Counted from the first letter of the stretch, positions 35,331 to 45,693 are shown. The stretch: DNA of 64,000 bases from Pedobacter kyonggii (GCF_004310665.1 NZ_SIXF01000017.1:57203-121202); one strand, 5' to 3'. Made by a program: numbers and translations. Notes: generated from the sequence alone by a model not told the origin.

Positions 35331-36434
35331 ATGAAATACTACCTCGTAGCCGGAGAAGCCTCAGGCGATTTACATGGTGCCAACTTAATGAAAGCCTTAA
35401 AAGCTGAGGACGGCGAAGCTGTATTCAGGTATTTCGGGGGTGATAAAATGCAGGCCGAAGGTGGAACGCTGGTTAAACATTATGCCGATATGGCTTTTAT
35501 GGGCTTTACAGAGGTAATTCTAAATTTAAGAACCATTTTCAAAAATCTTAAAGCCTGCAAAGACGATGTTTTAGAATGGAAGCCCGACGTGTTGATCCTG
35601 ATCGATTTTCCGGGCTTTAATTTAAAAATTGCAGAATTTGCAAAGGCCAACGGCATTAAAGTATGTTATTATATTTCACCTAAAGTTTGGGCATGGAACC
35701 AAAAACGGGTGTTGAAAATCAAAAAGGTTGTCGATCATATGTTCTGTATCTTGCCTTTCGAAGTAGATTTCTACAAAGAATGGGGCATGCAGGTAGATTA
35801 TGTTGGCAATCCCTTATTAGACGAAATTGCGCAGTTTACGCCTGATTTAAATTTCCGCGAAAACCATCAATTAGGAAATGGGAAAATTATCGCCCTATTG
35901 CCTGGTAGCCGCAAGCAGGAAATAGAACGGTTACTCCCGGTGATGTTGAGCATTACCGAAAACCATCCAGATTATATTTTTGCCATTGCAGCTGCACCAA
36001 CTTTTACCGAAAGTTACTACCGCCAGTTTACGGGCGATAAAAAAGTTCATCTTCTTTTTAGTAGTACCTATAATTTATTGCACCATGCCCATGCTGCAAT
36101 TGTAGCTTCAGGAACAGCTACGCTAGAAACTGCTTTGTTTAAAGTGCCACAGGTGGTGGTTTATAAGGGCGGAACCATTTCAATTGCCATTGCCAGGATG
36201 TTGGTGAAAATTAAGTTTATTTCATTGGTTAATCTTATTGTAAACAAGAAGATTGTAACCGAACTTATCCAGGAGGATTGTAACACCCAAAAGGCGAACG
36301 AAGAGCTCAAAATTATCTTAACAGGTGAGGGCAGGAACGAGATGTTAGAACATTATGACGAGCTGCTTTTACTCATGGGAAAACCCGGCGCTTCGGCAAA
36401 AACGGCAAGATTAATTACGACCTACCTGCACTAA
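35331..36434 (+). CDS. lpxB: lipid-A-disaccharide synthase
   Basis: 367 residues. Opens YYLVAGEASGDLHGANLM, then FGGDKMQAEG, DFPGFN, CYYISPKVWAWNQKR, YVGNPLLDE, LLPGSRKQEIERLLP and the late VVASGTATLE with LVKI-K-ISLVNLI, all GT19 signatures. It joins UDP-diacylglucosamine to lipid X in lipid A synthesis at the inner membrane. It sits downstream of surE as in many Bacteroidota. Confidence 0.96.
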   Translation: MKYYLVAGEASGDLHGANLMKALKAEDGEAVFRYFGGDKMQAEGGTLVKHYADMAFMGFTEVILNLRTIFKNLKACKDDVLEWKPDVLILIDFPGFNLKIAEFAKANGIKVCYYISPKVWAWNQKRVLKIKKVVDHMFCILPFEVDFYKEWGMQVDYVGNPLLDEIAQFTPDLNFRENHQLGNGKIIALLPGSRKQEIERLLPVMLSITENHPDYIFAIAAAPTFTESYYRQFTGDKKVHLLFSSTYNLLHHAHAAIVASGTATLETALFKVPQVVVYKGGTISIAIARMLVKIKFISLVNLIVNKKIVTELIQEDCNTQKANEELKIILTGEGRNEMLEHYDELLLLMGKPGASAKTARLITTYLH

Positions 36435-36499
36435 CAATTCAACAGGTAGAGGGCTTAATGATGAACCTACTTACTCGTACAGGATATTAATTTTGATAC

Positions 36500-36524
36500 A
36501 AAGGGTGCCTTAATGGCGCCTTTT
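36500..36524 (+). terminator. probable terminator after lpxB
   Basis: AAAGGGTGCC / GGCGCCTTTT around TTAAT, followed by GTTGTTTT. One mismatch in the stem. Confidence 0.5.
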
Positions 36525-36565
36525 GTTGTTTTAAGCTTTCACTTTGACATTGTGCCATCCTTTAA

Positions 36566-36590
36566 CAAACGTTTCTAAAACGATTAAGAT
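36566..36590. promoter_or_regulatory. degenerate operator half-sites before lacI
   Basis: ACAAACGTTTCT directly followed by CTAAAACGATTAAG: both resemble the TAAAACGTTTTA palindrome before the locus genes but with one arm changed. A TAGCTTTG (-7-like) lies at 36649-36656, so the sites are about 65 bases upstream of the presumed promoter. Weak autoregulation is possible. Confidence 0.35.
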
Positions 36591-36686
36591 AAAAAATGTT
36601 AAATTGCGTTTTTATAATGGCAAAAATTTAAAAGCTGCAATTTTTATTTAGCTTTGAATTGATTAACTCAAAAGAAATCCTACCAA

Positions 36687-37691
36687 ATGAAATCGCTTTC
36701 TATCAAAGATATAGCCGTAAAAGCAAATGTATCCATTACCACAGTATCATTCATTATTAACGGTAAAGCAAAAGAGAAATCGATAAGCGAAGCAGTAATA
36801 GAAAAAGTTGAAAAAATTATTGAGGAAAGCGGTTATAAGCCTAATCAGATTGCAAGAAGCTTAAGAACAGGTAACTCCAATATCATCGGCTTAATTATCG
36901 AGGATATCTCCAATTCATTCTTCTCCAGGATTGCAAGGTTAATTGAAGATAAAGCCTATAAAAAAGGTTATAAAATTATTTATTCCAGTACAGAAAACAG
37001 TATCGACAAAGCAAAGGAACTGATCAACATGTTCAAATCGCGAAAAGTTGATGCCTATATCATTTCTCCGATAAAAGGAATAGAAGAAGATATACAAATG
37101 CTCCTGGATGATGGTAACCCCGTAATCCTGTTCGATAGAAATTTGAAAGACGTTAATACCAGCTACGTTGGAGCAGATCATTTTAATGCCTCGCACCAGT
37201 CAATACAGAGTTTTATCGATCATGGTAAAAAGAATATAGCCTTGGTTACCACTGATATAAATGTGGAACAAATTATAGAGCGGTACGATGGTTATAAGAA
37301 AGCACTGGAAGATAATGGAATCAGATATGATGACAAGCTGGTTTTAAAGATCCATTTTAATCAGGAAGAAAGCGAAACCATTGCTCAGATTCAAGAACTC
37401 TTCGAAAATAAAAAAATTGATGCAGTGTTATTTGCAACCAATTATTTAGCAATTAGTGGCTTAAAAGCGCTAAAACAAATCAATAAAAAAGTAGGAGATG
37501 ATTTCGGGGTTATCGCGTATGATGATCATGAAGCATTCGAACTGCATACTCCCCGTATTTCTGCTGTCCAACAACCCCTGGAAGAAATAGCCGAAACCAT
37601 CATTAAACTCATTTTAAACCAGCTTTCTTCAAAAGGTAAATCACCTGCTGAAGAGGTAATTATCCCCGCCCGTTTAGTCATTAGAGATTAG
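36687..37691 (+). CDS. LacI-family transcriptional regulator of the mannan locus
   Basis: 334 residues. N-terminal helix-turn-helix SIKDIAVKANVSITTVSFIING with hinge helix NQIARSLRTG, then a periplasmic-binding-protein-like sensor (IIGLIIEDISNSFFSRIARL...AYIISPIKG...VILFDRNL...VGADHF...IALVTT...). It is placed first, in the same direction as susC. The palindromes downstream have the central CG usual for this family. It most likely represses the locus until a sugar, perhaps mannose or a mannoside, binds; the inducer cannot be read from sequence. Confidence 0.92.
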   Translation: MKSLSIKDIAVKANVSITTVSFIINGKAKEKSISEAVIEKVEKIIEESGYKPNQIARSLRTGNSNIIGLIIEDISNSFFSRIARLIEDKAYKKGYKIIYSSTENSIDKAKELINMFKSRKVDAYIISPIKGIEEDIQMLLDDGNPVILFDRNLKDVNTSYVGADHFNASHQSIQSFIDHGKKNIALVTTDINVEQIIERYDGYKKALEDNGIRYDDKLVLKIHFNQEESETIAQIQELFENKKIDAVLFATNYLAISGLKALKQINKKVGDDFGVIAYDDHEAFELHTPRISAVQQPLEEIAETIIKLILNQLSSKGKSPAEEVIIPARLVIRD

Positions 37692-37735
37692 GAAAAAATC
37701 GACCTTCGTTCGATTGTAATATTTTTTTTACTTAC

Positions 37736-37747
37736 TAAAACGTTTTA
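37736..37747. promoter_or_regulatory. operator 1, upstream of susC
   Basis: TAAAACGTTTTA, perfect 12-base palindrome, 45 bases after the regulator stop and 269 before the susC start. Confidence 0.7.
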
Positions 37748-37777
37748 TTATACTTTAAAATAGTTATAATTGATCAA

Positions 37778-37791
37778 CTAAAACGTTTTAG
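37778..37791. promoter_or_regulatory. operator 2, upstream of susC
   Basis: CTAAAACGTTTTAG, perfect 14-base palindrome, centred 43 bases from operator 1, about four helical turns, so both face the same side of the DNA. A TTG at 37770-37772 lies just before it. The remaining 220 bases to susC form a long leader in which I see no further sites. Confidence 0.75.
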
Positions 37792-38015
37792 CTTAGCCGA
37801 TCTATTTATTATGAGAATTACAGCAGCTCCTTACTGAATTTTAACAGGTTTTACTAAACCGCCGAAATACTTCTGTCACGATCAAATCAAACCTTTAAAT
37901 CAATAAAATACCTGAAAATGTTCGGCAACTAATCCAGTCCGGTCATTTCCATCACAGATAAAATATTACCAGGAAAAAAAATAACTAATCAATTTATAAT
38001 TTAACAAAACCGTTA

Positions 38016-41000
38016 ATGAAAATTAATTTACTTAAAATCACGGGGCTGTCTGCTGCAATTGTATTGCTGAATAGTCCGGCGTTTTCAATGAATTCGGAGT
38101 GGGATGGTACACGGAGGTTCTTGAATGATAACAAGCTCAATGGGCGGATTCAGGCGCAAAAAAATGTTACCGGAACAGTAGTGGACGATAGTGGCCAGCC
38201 AGTTCCAGGGGTAGGTATTAAGAATGTAACTTCTGGCAAAGGTGCTGTAACCGATGCAACTGGAAAATTTAGTATAGAAGCAAATGTTGGCGATGTGATC
38301 AGGATCAGTTATATAGGCTATATAACGCAGAACATTACAATTGCTAATCAAACCACATTAAACATCAAATTAGTTGTATCTTCTGATACTAAACTGAATG
38401 ATGTTGTAGTAGTAGGATACGGTACATTAAGAGAAAAAGAAATTACCTCGGCTGTAACGAAAGTAGATTCTACTAAATTCAGACAAAGTGGCTCGAGAAA
38501 CCCATTAGATTTATTGGTAGGAAAGGTTGCAGGTTTACAAATCTCTAGAAATAGCTCTAACCCTAACAGTGGAGTAGGTATTCAATTGAGGGGAGTTACT
38601 TCTGTATCTGGCACTGCAAGCCCTTTAATCATCATCGATGGAATTCCAGGAGGTAACCTTGATCTTTTACAACAAGACGATATCGAATCGTTTAGCGTTT
38701 TAAAAGACGGATCTGGTGCCGCAATTTACGGAACAAGAGCAAATGCAGGGGTAATCATCGTAACAACAAAAAAAGGCAAAAAAGGACCTGCTCGTTTTGA
38801 TTACAATGCTTATGTTAGAACTGAAACCCTTGTAAAAAGACCGGACTTTATGAATGCTACCGAATGGAGAGCGCGCATTGCAAGTGGTGAATACAATGTA
38901 GTTGATAAAGGTGGCGATTTTGATTATTTTCAGGATCTTATCAATAAAAACAACATTTCCAACAACCACAACTTGGCAGTATCTGGAGGCAGCGATAACT
39001 CTAATTATAGAGTTAGTGCAAACTACAGAGAGCTTCAAGGTTTTGCAAAGGAAAACGGACGAAAAGAATATGGCATTCGTGCGAGCTTGACTCAAAAGGG
39101 ATTTCATGATAAACTTCAGGCACAATTCAACGTATCTACTAATTTCAACAATGCCAACCTACTTGGTGGAGGCGGTTGGGAAAATGTATTGACTAAGAAT
39201 CCAACTGAATCATATTTTAACCCTGATGGCTCTTACCTTTTCACCAGAACAATCACCAACGAGCTTGCCCGTTTAGAACAAGAACGCTATGGTGTACAAC
39301 AGCAAACTACCTCAGTAGATGGTAAAGTCGATTTCGAAGTTCTGAAAGATTTGAAATTGAGCGCATTCTTTGCAACCCAAAGAAATAACAGAATTTGGAG
39401 CGAATATCGTGATAAAGCAAGCCAGAATTCAGTTGAAAACGGTGATGCTCCTAGTGGTGGATATGCTGGAAAAAGTACTGAGTTAAACCAAAATATCAAC
39501 TTCGAACCTACAATTGAGTACACGAAGACTTTTGGGAAACACAAACTCTCTGGAATTGGTGGTTACAGTTTCCGTCGGGAAACCAATGAGGGTTTTAATG
39601 CCAATAACCGGGGCTATGTGAATGATTTATTTGAAGATAATAATCTGGGAAGTGTGCCTGTAAAGGTAACTACAATAGGTATAGGAAGCTTTAAAAATGA
39701 GAATACATTGATTGCTGTTTTTGCAAGATTAAACTATTCCTTGAATGATAAATACTTTGCTCAAGCTATCTTCAGAAGAGAAGGTTCTTCTAAGTTTGGA
39801 GCAAACAACAAATGGGCTAACTTCCCTGCTATTTCCGCAGGCTGGAATATTACGCAGGAAGAATTCATGAAGAATGTAAGCTGGGTGAACAATTTGAAGC
39901 TAAGAGTAGGATATGGGGAAACAGGTAATTCGGGTATGGGAAATGATGCTGCTCTAGTAACCTTAAGCGGTGGAGGGATCTATCTTTTCCCAACAGGCGA
40001 GTATCTGCAAACTTATGGTCCAAATAAAAACCCTAATCCTGATTTGAGGTGGGAAACCAAACAAGAAACCAATATTGGTATAGACTTTACTATCCTAAAC
40101 AATAAATTAACTGGTTCGATAGATGTATACAAACGAAAAACGAAAGACCTAATAGATACGTACACTTCGCCACAACCTCCTTTTGTAACGTCATCAATTA
40201 CGACAAACGTTGGATCAATTTCAGCTAAAGGTGTTGAGCTTTCTTTAAGCTATGCGGCTATTAAAAATAAAGATTTCAGTTGGAGTGTAGATTTTGCAGG
40301 TAGTACTACAGAAAATATCCTGGATACTTATTCTAATAGTGAATATCGCAGAGACATGAGAACTTTTGGTTCGATAGGTGGTTTCGGAGCGCTCGGAGAT
40401 GCATTTAGAACTTACGAAGGTAGAAAAGTTGGTGAATTCTGGGGCAAACGCTTTGCCAACTTCACGCCAGATGGTAAATGGAGGTTTTACAACAGAAATA
40501 ATGAGGTTGTAACTAATGCTCAAATTAACACCTCTGTATTCAGAGATCAAACCGATTTTGCCGTGCTTGGGAATGCTGTTCCTAAATATTATTTGTCCTT
40601 AACAAACAACTTTACCTATAAAGGATTTGATTTAAGAGTATTCCTCAGAAGTAAGCTTGATTTCGATGTGCTCAATACTATGGCTATTTCTTATGGTAAC
40701 AAAAATGGTGCCTCTACTAACTTGCTAAATAGTGCTTTCACCAAATATGCTGATCTGAAAGATACTTATATGTACACTGATTATTACTTAGAGAGTGGTA
40801 GCTTTCTTAAACTTGATGAGGTGACGCTTGGTTATACCTTTAAACTTAAGACCAAATATGTGAGAACACTAAGATTGAACTTGACTGGACAAAATCTAGT
40901 GACCATTACAGGTTACACAGGGAATGACCCAGACTATATTCAAGATACAGGTTTAGGGCAAGAAATCAACGGCAGAAGCTTAGGTATCGACACCAGAAGC

Positions 41001-41051
41001 CCTTACCCTGCAACAAGACAATTCTTATTTGGTGTTAATTTCGGATTTTAA
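38016..41051 (+). CDS. SusC-like TonB-dependent transporter of the mannan locus
   Basis: 1011 residues. Signal sequence MKINLLKITGLSAAIVLLNSPAFS, an extra 25 residues, then the carboxypeptidase-regulatory-like domain (VTGTVVDDSGQPVPGVGIKN), the SusC hallmark VVVGYGTLREKEITSAVTKV, plug with PLIIIDGIPGG and IESFSVLKDGSGAAIYGTRA, and a large barrel ending in FGVNFGF. It imports the sugars freed on the surface. Operators lie upstream, and SusD starts 10 bases downstream. Confidence 0.95.
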   Translation: MKINLLKITGLSAAIVLLNSPAFSMNSEWDGTRRFLNDNKLNGRIQAQKNVTGTVVDDSGQPVPGVGIKNVTSGKGAVTDATGKFSIEANVGDVIRISYIGYITQNITIANQTTLNIKLVVSSDTKLNDVVVVGYGTLREKEITSAVTKVDSTKFRQSGSRNPLDLLVGKVAGLQISRNSSNPNSGVGIQLRGVTSVSGTASPLIIIDGIPGGNLDLLQQDDIESFSVLKDGSGAAIYGTRANAGVIIVTTKKGKKGPARFDYNAYVRTETLVKRPDFMNATEWRARIASGEYNVVDKGGDFDYFQDLINKNNISNNHNLAVSGGSDNSNYRVSANYRELQGFAKENGRKEYGIRASLTQKGFHDKLQAQFNVSTNFNNANLLGGGGWENVLTKNPTESYFNPDGSYLFTRTITNELARLEQERYGVQQQTTSVDGKVDFEVLKDLKLSAFFATQRNNRIWSEYRDKASQNSVENGDAPSGGYAGKSTELNQNINFEPTIEYTKTFGKHKLSGIGGYSFRRETNEGFNANNRGYVNDLFEDNNLGSVPVKVTTIGIGSFKNENTLIAVFARLNYSLNDKYFAQAIFRREGSSKFGANNKWANFPAISAGWNITQEEFMKNVSWVNNLKLRVGYGETGNSGMGNDAALVTLSGGGIYLFPTGEYLQTYGPNKNPNPDLRWETKQETNIGIDFTILNNKLTGSIDVYKRKTKDLIDTYTSPQPPFVTSSITTNVGSISAKGVELSLSYAAIKNKDFSWSVDFAGSTTENILDTYSNSEYRRDMRTFGSIGGFGALGDAFRTYEGRKVGEFWGKRFANFTPDGKWRFYNRNNEVVTNAQINTSVFRDQTDFAVLGNAVPKYYLSLTNNFTYKGFDLRVFLRSKLDFDVLNTMAISYGNKNGASTNLLNSAFTKYADLKDTYMYTDYYLESGSFLKLDEVTLGYTFKLKTKYVRTLRLNLTGQNLVTITGYTGNDPDYIQDTGLGQEINGRSLGIDTRSPYPATRQFLFGVNFGF

Positions 41052-41061
41052 TTTTTAAGCA

Positions 41062-42720
41062 ATGAAAAGATATAAAAAAATAATATTAACAGTGCTTGTG
41101 GCAGCACCAACGTTGCTATTAAATAGCTGTTCAAAACTAGATCAACCGATTTATGATCAGTTAATTGCAGATAATTTCTACAATAATAAAAATGAAGTTC
41201 TATCAGCCGTTTTAAGGCCATATACTCATGCTAATGCCTGGGTTACGCCGTCAGGCCAAGATGGATGGTGGAGGCCGGCTGAGCTCTCAGGAGATCAATT
41301 GGCTTGGCCAACTAAAGGCCGTCATGGAGAAGATGGTGGTAAATGGAAAAGATTACACTATCACACCTGGTTAAGTGATGATGGACCATTAAATAATGCC
41401 TGGGTGTTGATGTATTGGGGCATGGGTTTATGTAACGATCCTATCGGAAACCTTGAAAGAAGAAGCATTGTAGATATGGGGATTACGCAAGCAGAAAAAG
41501 ATGCCTACATTGCCGAGTTAAAATTATTAAGAGCCTTTCACTATTTAAAACTAATGGATCTTTTTGGCAATATTCCAATTGTAACACAGGTTGGTATTCC
41601 TGCAAAGCCAGAAACACAGCCTAGAGCAGCTGTTTTTTCCTTTATCGAAAAAGAGATTAAAGAAAACATCGAAAAAGCACCAAAGTTATCAAGAAACATG
41701 ATTGGTAGGATGAGTCAAGCTGGTGCTTATGCAATGTTGGTAGAGCTTTATCTAAATGCTGAAATTTGGACAGGTACAGCAAGATGGGACGATTGTATTG
41801 CTGCTGCAAATAAACTGATTGCAGGTGATGGTGGTGCGCAGAACGGTACTATGCAGTTAGATCCAAACATCACTGATCAATTCAAGTCTACTAACGATTT
41901 ATCCAAAGAAGTGATTTTTTCAATCGCTTATGAGTTTACAAAAGCTTCTTTTCAACCCTCTTGGACAGGTGAATTCTTTCACTTCCAGCAAGATCAAATC
42001 TATGGTGGTGCACGAAATGGTAACGATGGTATTGTTGTAGTACCCGGAAATTTCACAAAATACGAGGATGAAGATTTAAGAAAGAGAACCTGGCTCTTAG
42101 AAGGTCCGATGGTGAGATTTGACAATGGTCAACCAGCGCTTGCCAGAGGAGGAAACGAATATGATGGGCAACAGATTGTTTTTGTAGATAACATCCGTAA
42201 AAATAAAACTGGATCTACCGTATCCAATATGAGTGAAGGTGAAGAAAATAGTGGAGTTCGTTTCAATAAATACAAATTAGGTAATCAGGTTGCAGGTATT
42301 GTAAATGGCGTAGCTGTGCCTATTGATGCTAATTACAACAATACTGATTGGAATATTTACCGGTTAACCTGGGTGTATTTTGCGAAAGCAGAAGCCATTA
42401 TGCGTAAGAACGGGGGAGTAGCAACAGCAGAGGCAGTACAACTGATCAATGACTGTAAAAAAAGAGCTTTTACTGACACAAATTGGGCCACAAGAGCATA
42501 CACACCTGCAACGTTAACACTTAACGAACTGTTGAGCGAAAGAGGCAGAGAATTTATTTTTGAAGGTTTCAGAAGAAATGACTTGATCAGATTTGGTAAA
42601 TTTACGACCGAGAGCTGGTGGGATCATACACCATCAGCAACGTTTAGGAACCTGTTCCCAATTCCACAAGTTCAACGTACACTTAATGAAAACTTAGCGC
42701 AAAATCCTGGTTATAATTAA
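41062..42720 (+). CDS. SusD/RagB-like lipoprotein of the mannan locus
   Basis: 552 residues. Lipoprotein signal ending LLLNSC (C23), LKLLRAFHYLKLMDLFGNIPIVTQ, MLVELYLNAE, and the C-terminal LLSERGREFIFEGFRRNDLIRFGKF and FPIPQVQRTLNENLAQNPGYN, which are SusD hallmarks. It binds glycan at the outer surface with the upstream SusC. A strong hairpin 20 bases past the stop separates this operon from the hydrolase genes. Confidence 0.94.
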   Translation: MKRYKKIILTVLVAAPTLLLNSCSKLDQPIYDQLIADNFYNNKNEVLSAVLRPYTHANAWVTPSGQDGWWRPAELSGDQLAWPTKGRHGEDGGKWKRLHYHTWLSDDGPLNNAWVLMYWGMGLCNDPIGNLERRSIVDMGITQAEKDAYIAELKLLRAFHYLKLMDLFGNIPIVTQVGIPAKPETQPRAAVFSFIEKEIKENIEKAPKLSRNMIGRMSQAGAYAMLVELYLNAEIWTGTARWDDCIAAANKLIAGDGGAQNGTMQLDPNITDQFKSTNDLSKEVIFSIAYEFTKASFQPSWTGEFFHFQQDQIYGGARNGNDGIVVVPGNFTKYEDEDLRKRTWLLEGPMVRFDNGQPALARGGNEYDGQQIVFVDNIRKNKTGSTVSNMSEGEENSGVRFNKYKLGNQVAGIVNGVAVPIDANYNNTDWNIYRLTWVYFAKAEAIMRKNGGVATAEAVQLINDCKKRAFTDTNWATRAYTPATLTLNELLSERGREFIFEGFRRNDLIRFGKFTTESWWDHTPSATFRNLFPIPQVQRTLNENLAQNPGYN

Positions 42721-42739
42721 AGTAACTAAGATAAAGCAT

Positions 42740-42780
42740 AAAAAGCCGTATTATAAGAAATTGTGATACGGCTTTTTTTG
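42740..42780 (+). terminator. rho-independent terminator after susD
   Basis: AAAAAGCCGTAT / ATACGGCTTTTTTT with a 15-base loop. Confidence 0.85.
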
Positions 42781-42992
42781 CAAAATTATGCCATTGTAAT
42801 TTTGATAAGACTAACTTCCGAGGTTTCTAATGTAATACGCTTAATTTTCGTAAAAGCGTTGTTATGCTTTCATTCTTTCAATTTATACTATTGATGATTA
42901 TTTTCCATCCATTTTCAAATCAATACTTTGTAACCTATATATTACAGTTGCACACACCTGAATATGAAGATTTTTTTACTAATATTGATTTT

Positions 42993-43008
42993 AGTAAAAC
43001 GTTTTACT
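42993..43008. promoter_or_regulatory. operator 3, upstream of glutaminase-like gene
   Basis: AGTAAAACGTTTTACT, perfect 16-base palindrome, the longest of the set. A TTG at 42985-42987 lies 5 bases upstream, so the operator would fall inside the promoter spacer. Confidence 0.75.
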
Positions 43009-43100
43009 TTATTCAGCCTTTAGACTAAAAACCCAATTTAAACCAGCATACTTTCGCAGCTTATTTAGCTGCTGTCAAGATATTTCGCCGATAAATCAGT

Positions 43101-43112
43101 AAAACGTTTTAT
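43101..43112. promoter_or_regulatory. operator 4, near the start of the glutaminase-like gene
   Basis: TAAAACGTTTTA, perfect palindrome, 28 bases before the ATG and 106 from operator 3, about ten helical turns. That spacing would allow looping between the two. Confidence 0.7.
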
Positions 43113-43140
43113 TAACTGCAATGAAAACCAAATATTAATT

Positions 43141-45585
43141 ATGAGAAAATTTTCCTTAGTAGCACTTTGTCTTTTTTTTAATTTAATTATAAAAGCACAA
43201 GATAAGGCACCCGCTTATCCGTTAATTACACATGATGCATATTTTAGTATTTGGTCTTTTGGCGATGGGCTTAACCAATCGGTAACTAAACACTGGACAG
43301 GGAAGGATCAATCTTTGCTGGGTGTTATTAAAGTAGATGGTAAGTTTTATCGGTTTTTAGGCCAAGAAAGTAAAACCTTTAAAGAAATACTCCCAGCTGC
43401 CGATGTTTTAAAATATCAGGCCAGTTACAGCTTCGATAAACCTGAAACAGGTTGGGAAAATAACAGTTACAACGATAACAGCTGGAAAAAAGCCGAAGCT
43501 CCTTTTGGAGATGATCATTCTGCCAAAACAAAATGGAATAGCGACGATCTTTATTTTAGAAGAACCTTCAGTGTAGACAATATATCGGCTACAAAAAAAT
43601 ACTTAAAACTCAATCACGATGATAATGTAATTGTTTATTTAAACGGTAAAGTAATTTACAAAAGGAATGGGTGGGTTTCTGATTATATTTATGTGCCAAT
43701 TGAAGACGGGAACCTAAAAACAGGAAAAAATATACTGGCCATCCATTGTAAAAATACCGCTGGGGGCAGGCATTTAGATGCTGGAATTGTAGAAGAAGAT
43801 ACAAGTGATGTAAAAATCGCTCCCGCTACCCAAACCAATGTATCCATAGCGGCCACCACTACCAGATATACTTTTAGCTGTGGCCATGTAGAACTACAGG
43901 TAGCTTTTACCTCCCCGTTGTTGCTTAATGATATTAAATTAACCGCCAGGCCAATCAGTTATATCAATTATACGGTAAAATCTACTGATGGCAAGCCGCA
44001 TAGTGTAGATGTTTTTTTCGGTGCATCATCAAACCTGGCTGTAAATACACCAAGTCAAAGTGTGTCGGCGTGGAAGCATTCGAAAAACAATCTCTCCATC
44101 TTAAAAACAGGGACAGTAGAACAGCCGGTGTTAAAGAAACTGGGAGATGATTTACGTATCGATTGGGGCTATTTATACGTAGCCGTACCCGCCAGGTTTA
44201 ATGCCACTCAATTTATAGGTACGCAGAACGAAAGCTTAAAAAGTTTCGTCGATTCCAAATACCCTGTACAAGCACAGGTTTTAAATTCAAAAAACCTAAA
44301 CCTAAGCAGTATTATTCCTTTCGGTTCGGTTTCTTCAACCCCGGTAGACAAGTATATGATGTTGGGTTATGATGATCTGAAATCGGTAGAGTACTTTGGC
44401 ACAAAGCTGCAACCCGTTTGGAGACTTTCGGGTAGTCAACAGTTTGAAGATGAATTGGCCCAGGCCGATACCCAGTACCCTTCGTTAAAAACCGAATGTA
44501 CTATTTTTGATGCCAAACTATATGCAGATGCAGAAAAAGCTGGTGGGAAAGAATATGCTGATATGTGTAAATTGGCTTATAGACAGGCTATTGCAGCGCA
44601 CAAAATTGTATATGCCCCAAATGGAGACATCCTGTTCCTATCGAAAGAAAATTTTAGTAATGGATCAATCAATACAGTAGATGTAACTTATCCATCAGCA
44701 CCACAATTTTTGGTGTACAATCCCGAATTGTTAAAAGGAATGCTCAATGGTATTTTCTATTATTCAGAAAGTGGAAAATGGAAGAAACCATTTGCTGCAC
44801 ACGATTTAGGTACTTATCCTTTAGCTAACGGCCAAACCTATGGAGAAGATATGCCTGTAGAAGAGGCTGGAAATATGATCATCTTAACTGCAGCCATTAC
44901 CAAGGCAGAAGGAAATGTAAAGTATGCAGAGAAACATTGGGAAGTAATGTCTGTATGGGCAAACTATCTGCTGAGAGAAGGTTTCGATCCGGCCAATCAA
45001 TTATGTACCGACGATTTTGCCGGACACTTGGCCAGAAATTCGAATTTATCGGTAAAAGCCATTGTAGCTTTAGGTGCTTATGCACAAATGGCGCAATTGT
45101 TAGGTAAGGCCGATGTAGCTACAAAATACAGAACTGCTGCTTTACAAATGGCTCAGAACTGGATGAAACTTGCCGATGATGGCGATCATTATGCTTTAAC
45201 CTTTAACGATAAAAATACCTGGAGCCAGAAATATAATTTGGTTTGGGACAAGCTTTTAAAACTCGATCTTTTTCCGAAAGAGGTTTATAAAAAGGAGATT
45301 AAGTTTTATCTAACTAAACAAAGAGATTTCGGATTGCCATTGGATAGCCGTAGAACTTACACCAAGTCTGACTGGATTATGTGGACAGCTACCTTGGCTG
45401 ATAACAGAGCAGATTTTCAAGAATTTATAAGTCCGATATATCGTTTTGCGACCGAAACGGAGAGTAAGGTGCCATTGAGCGACTGGCATGAAACTACCAA
45501 TGGAAAAATGACAGGCTTTCAGGCGAGAAGTGTTGTTGGTGGTTATTTCATCAAGATGTTAGCCGATAAATGGAATATTAAGTAA
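43141..45585 (+). CDS. glutaminase-A-like (DUF4964/DUF5127/DUF4965/DUF1793) secreted protein
   Basis: 814 residues with a signal peptide ending IIKAQ. The opening YPLITHDAYFSIWSFGDGLN is the DUF4964 type. Residues about 92-218 form an added beta-sandwich with GWENNSYNDNSWKKAEAPFG and LNHDDNVIVYLNGKVIY, resembling galactose-binding-like modules. Then follow DUF5127, DUF4965 (PVEEAGNMIILTAAITKAEG) and the helical DUF1793-like end (DDFAGHLARNSNLSVKAIVALGAYA). Fungal relatives were called glutaminase A; bacterial ones sit in glycan loci, and the true activity is unsettled. Likely periplasmic or surface-exposed. Two operators precede it. Confidence 0.82.
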   Translation: MRKFSLVALCLFFNLIIKAQDKAPAYPLITHDAYFSIWSFGDGLNQSVTKHWTGKDQSLLGVIKVDGKFYRFLGQESKTFKEILPAADVLKYQASYSFDKPETGWENNSYNDNSWKKAEAPFGDDHSAKTKWNSDDLYFRRTFSVDNISATKKYLKLNHDDNVIVYLNGKVIYKRNGWVSDYIYVPIEDGNLKTGKNILAIHCKNTAGGRHLDAGIVEEDTSDVKIAPATQTNVSIAATTTRYTFSCGHVELQVAFTSPLLLNDIKLTARPISYINYTVKSTDGKPHSVDVFFGASSNLAVNTPSQSVSAWKHSKNNLSILKTGTVEQPVLKKLGDDLRIDWGYLYVAVPARFNATQFIGTQNESLKSFVDSKYPVQAQVLNSKNLNLSSIIPFGSVSSTPVDKYMMLGYDDLKSVEYFGTKLQPVWRLSGSQQFEDELAQADTQYPSLKTECTIFDAKLYADAEKAGGKEYADMCKLAYRQAIAAHKIVYAPNGDILFLSKENFSNGSINTVDVTYPSAPQFLVYNPELLKGMLNGIFYYSESGKWKKPFAAHDLGTYPLANGQTYGEDMPVEEAGNMIILTAAITKAEGNVKYAEKHWEVMSVWANYLLREGFDPANQLCTDDFAGHLARNSNLSVKAIVALGAYAQMAQLLGKADVATKYRTAALQMAQNWMKLADDGDHYALTFNDKNTWSQKYNLVWDKLLKLDLFPKEVYKKEIKFYLTKQRDFGLPLDSRRTYTKSDWIMWTATLADNRADFQEFISPIYRFATETESKVPLSDWHETTNGKMTGFQARSVVGGYFIKMLADKWNIK

Positions 45586-45693
45586 CCACAGCATCAGCAT
45601 TTGCATGCCTATACATGCGCTTACAAATGCCGGTGTTTTTAAATATACAGTCTGGTTTTGGTTATATCAGCTGGAAAGAATAAACACAAACAA

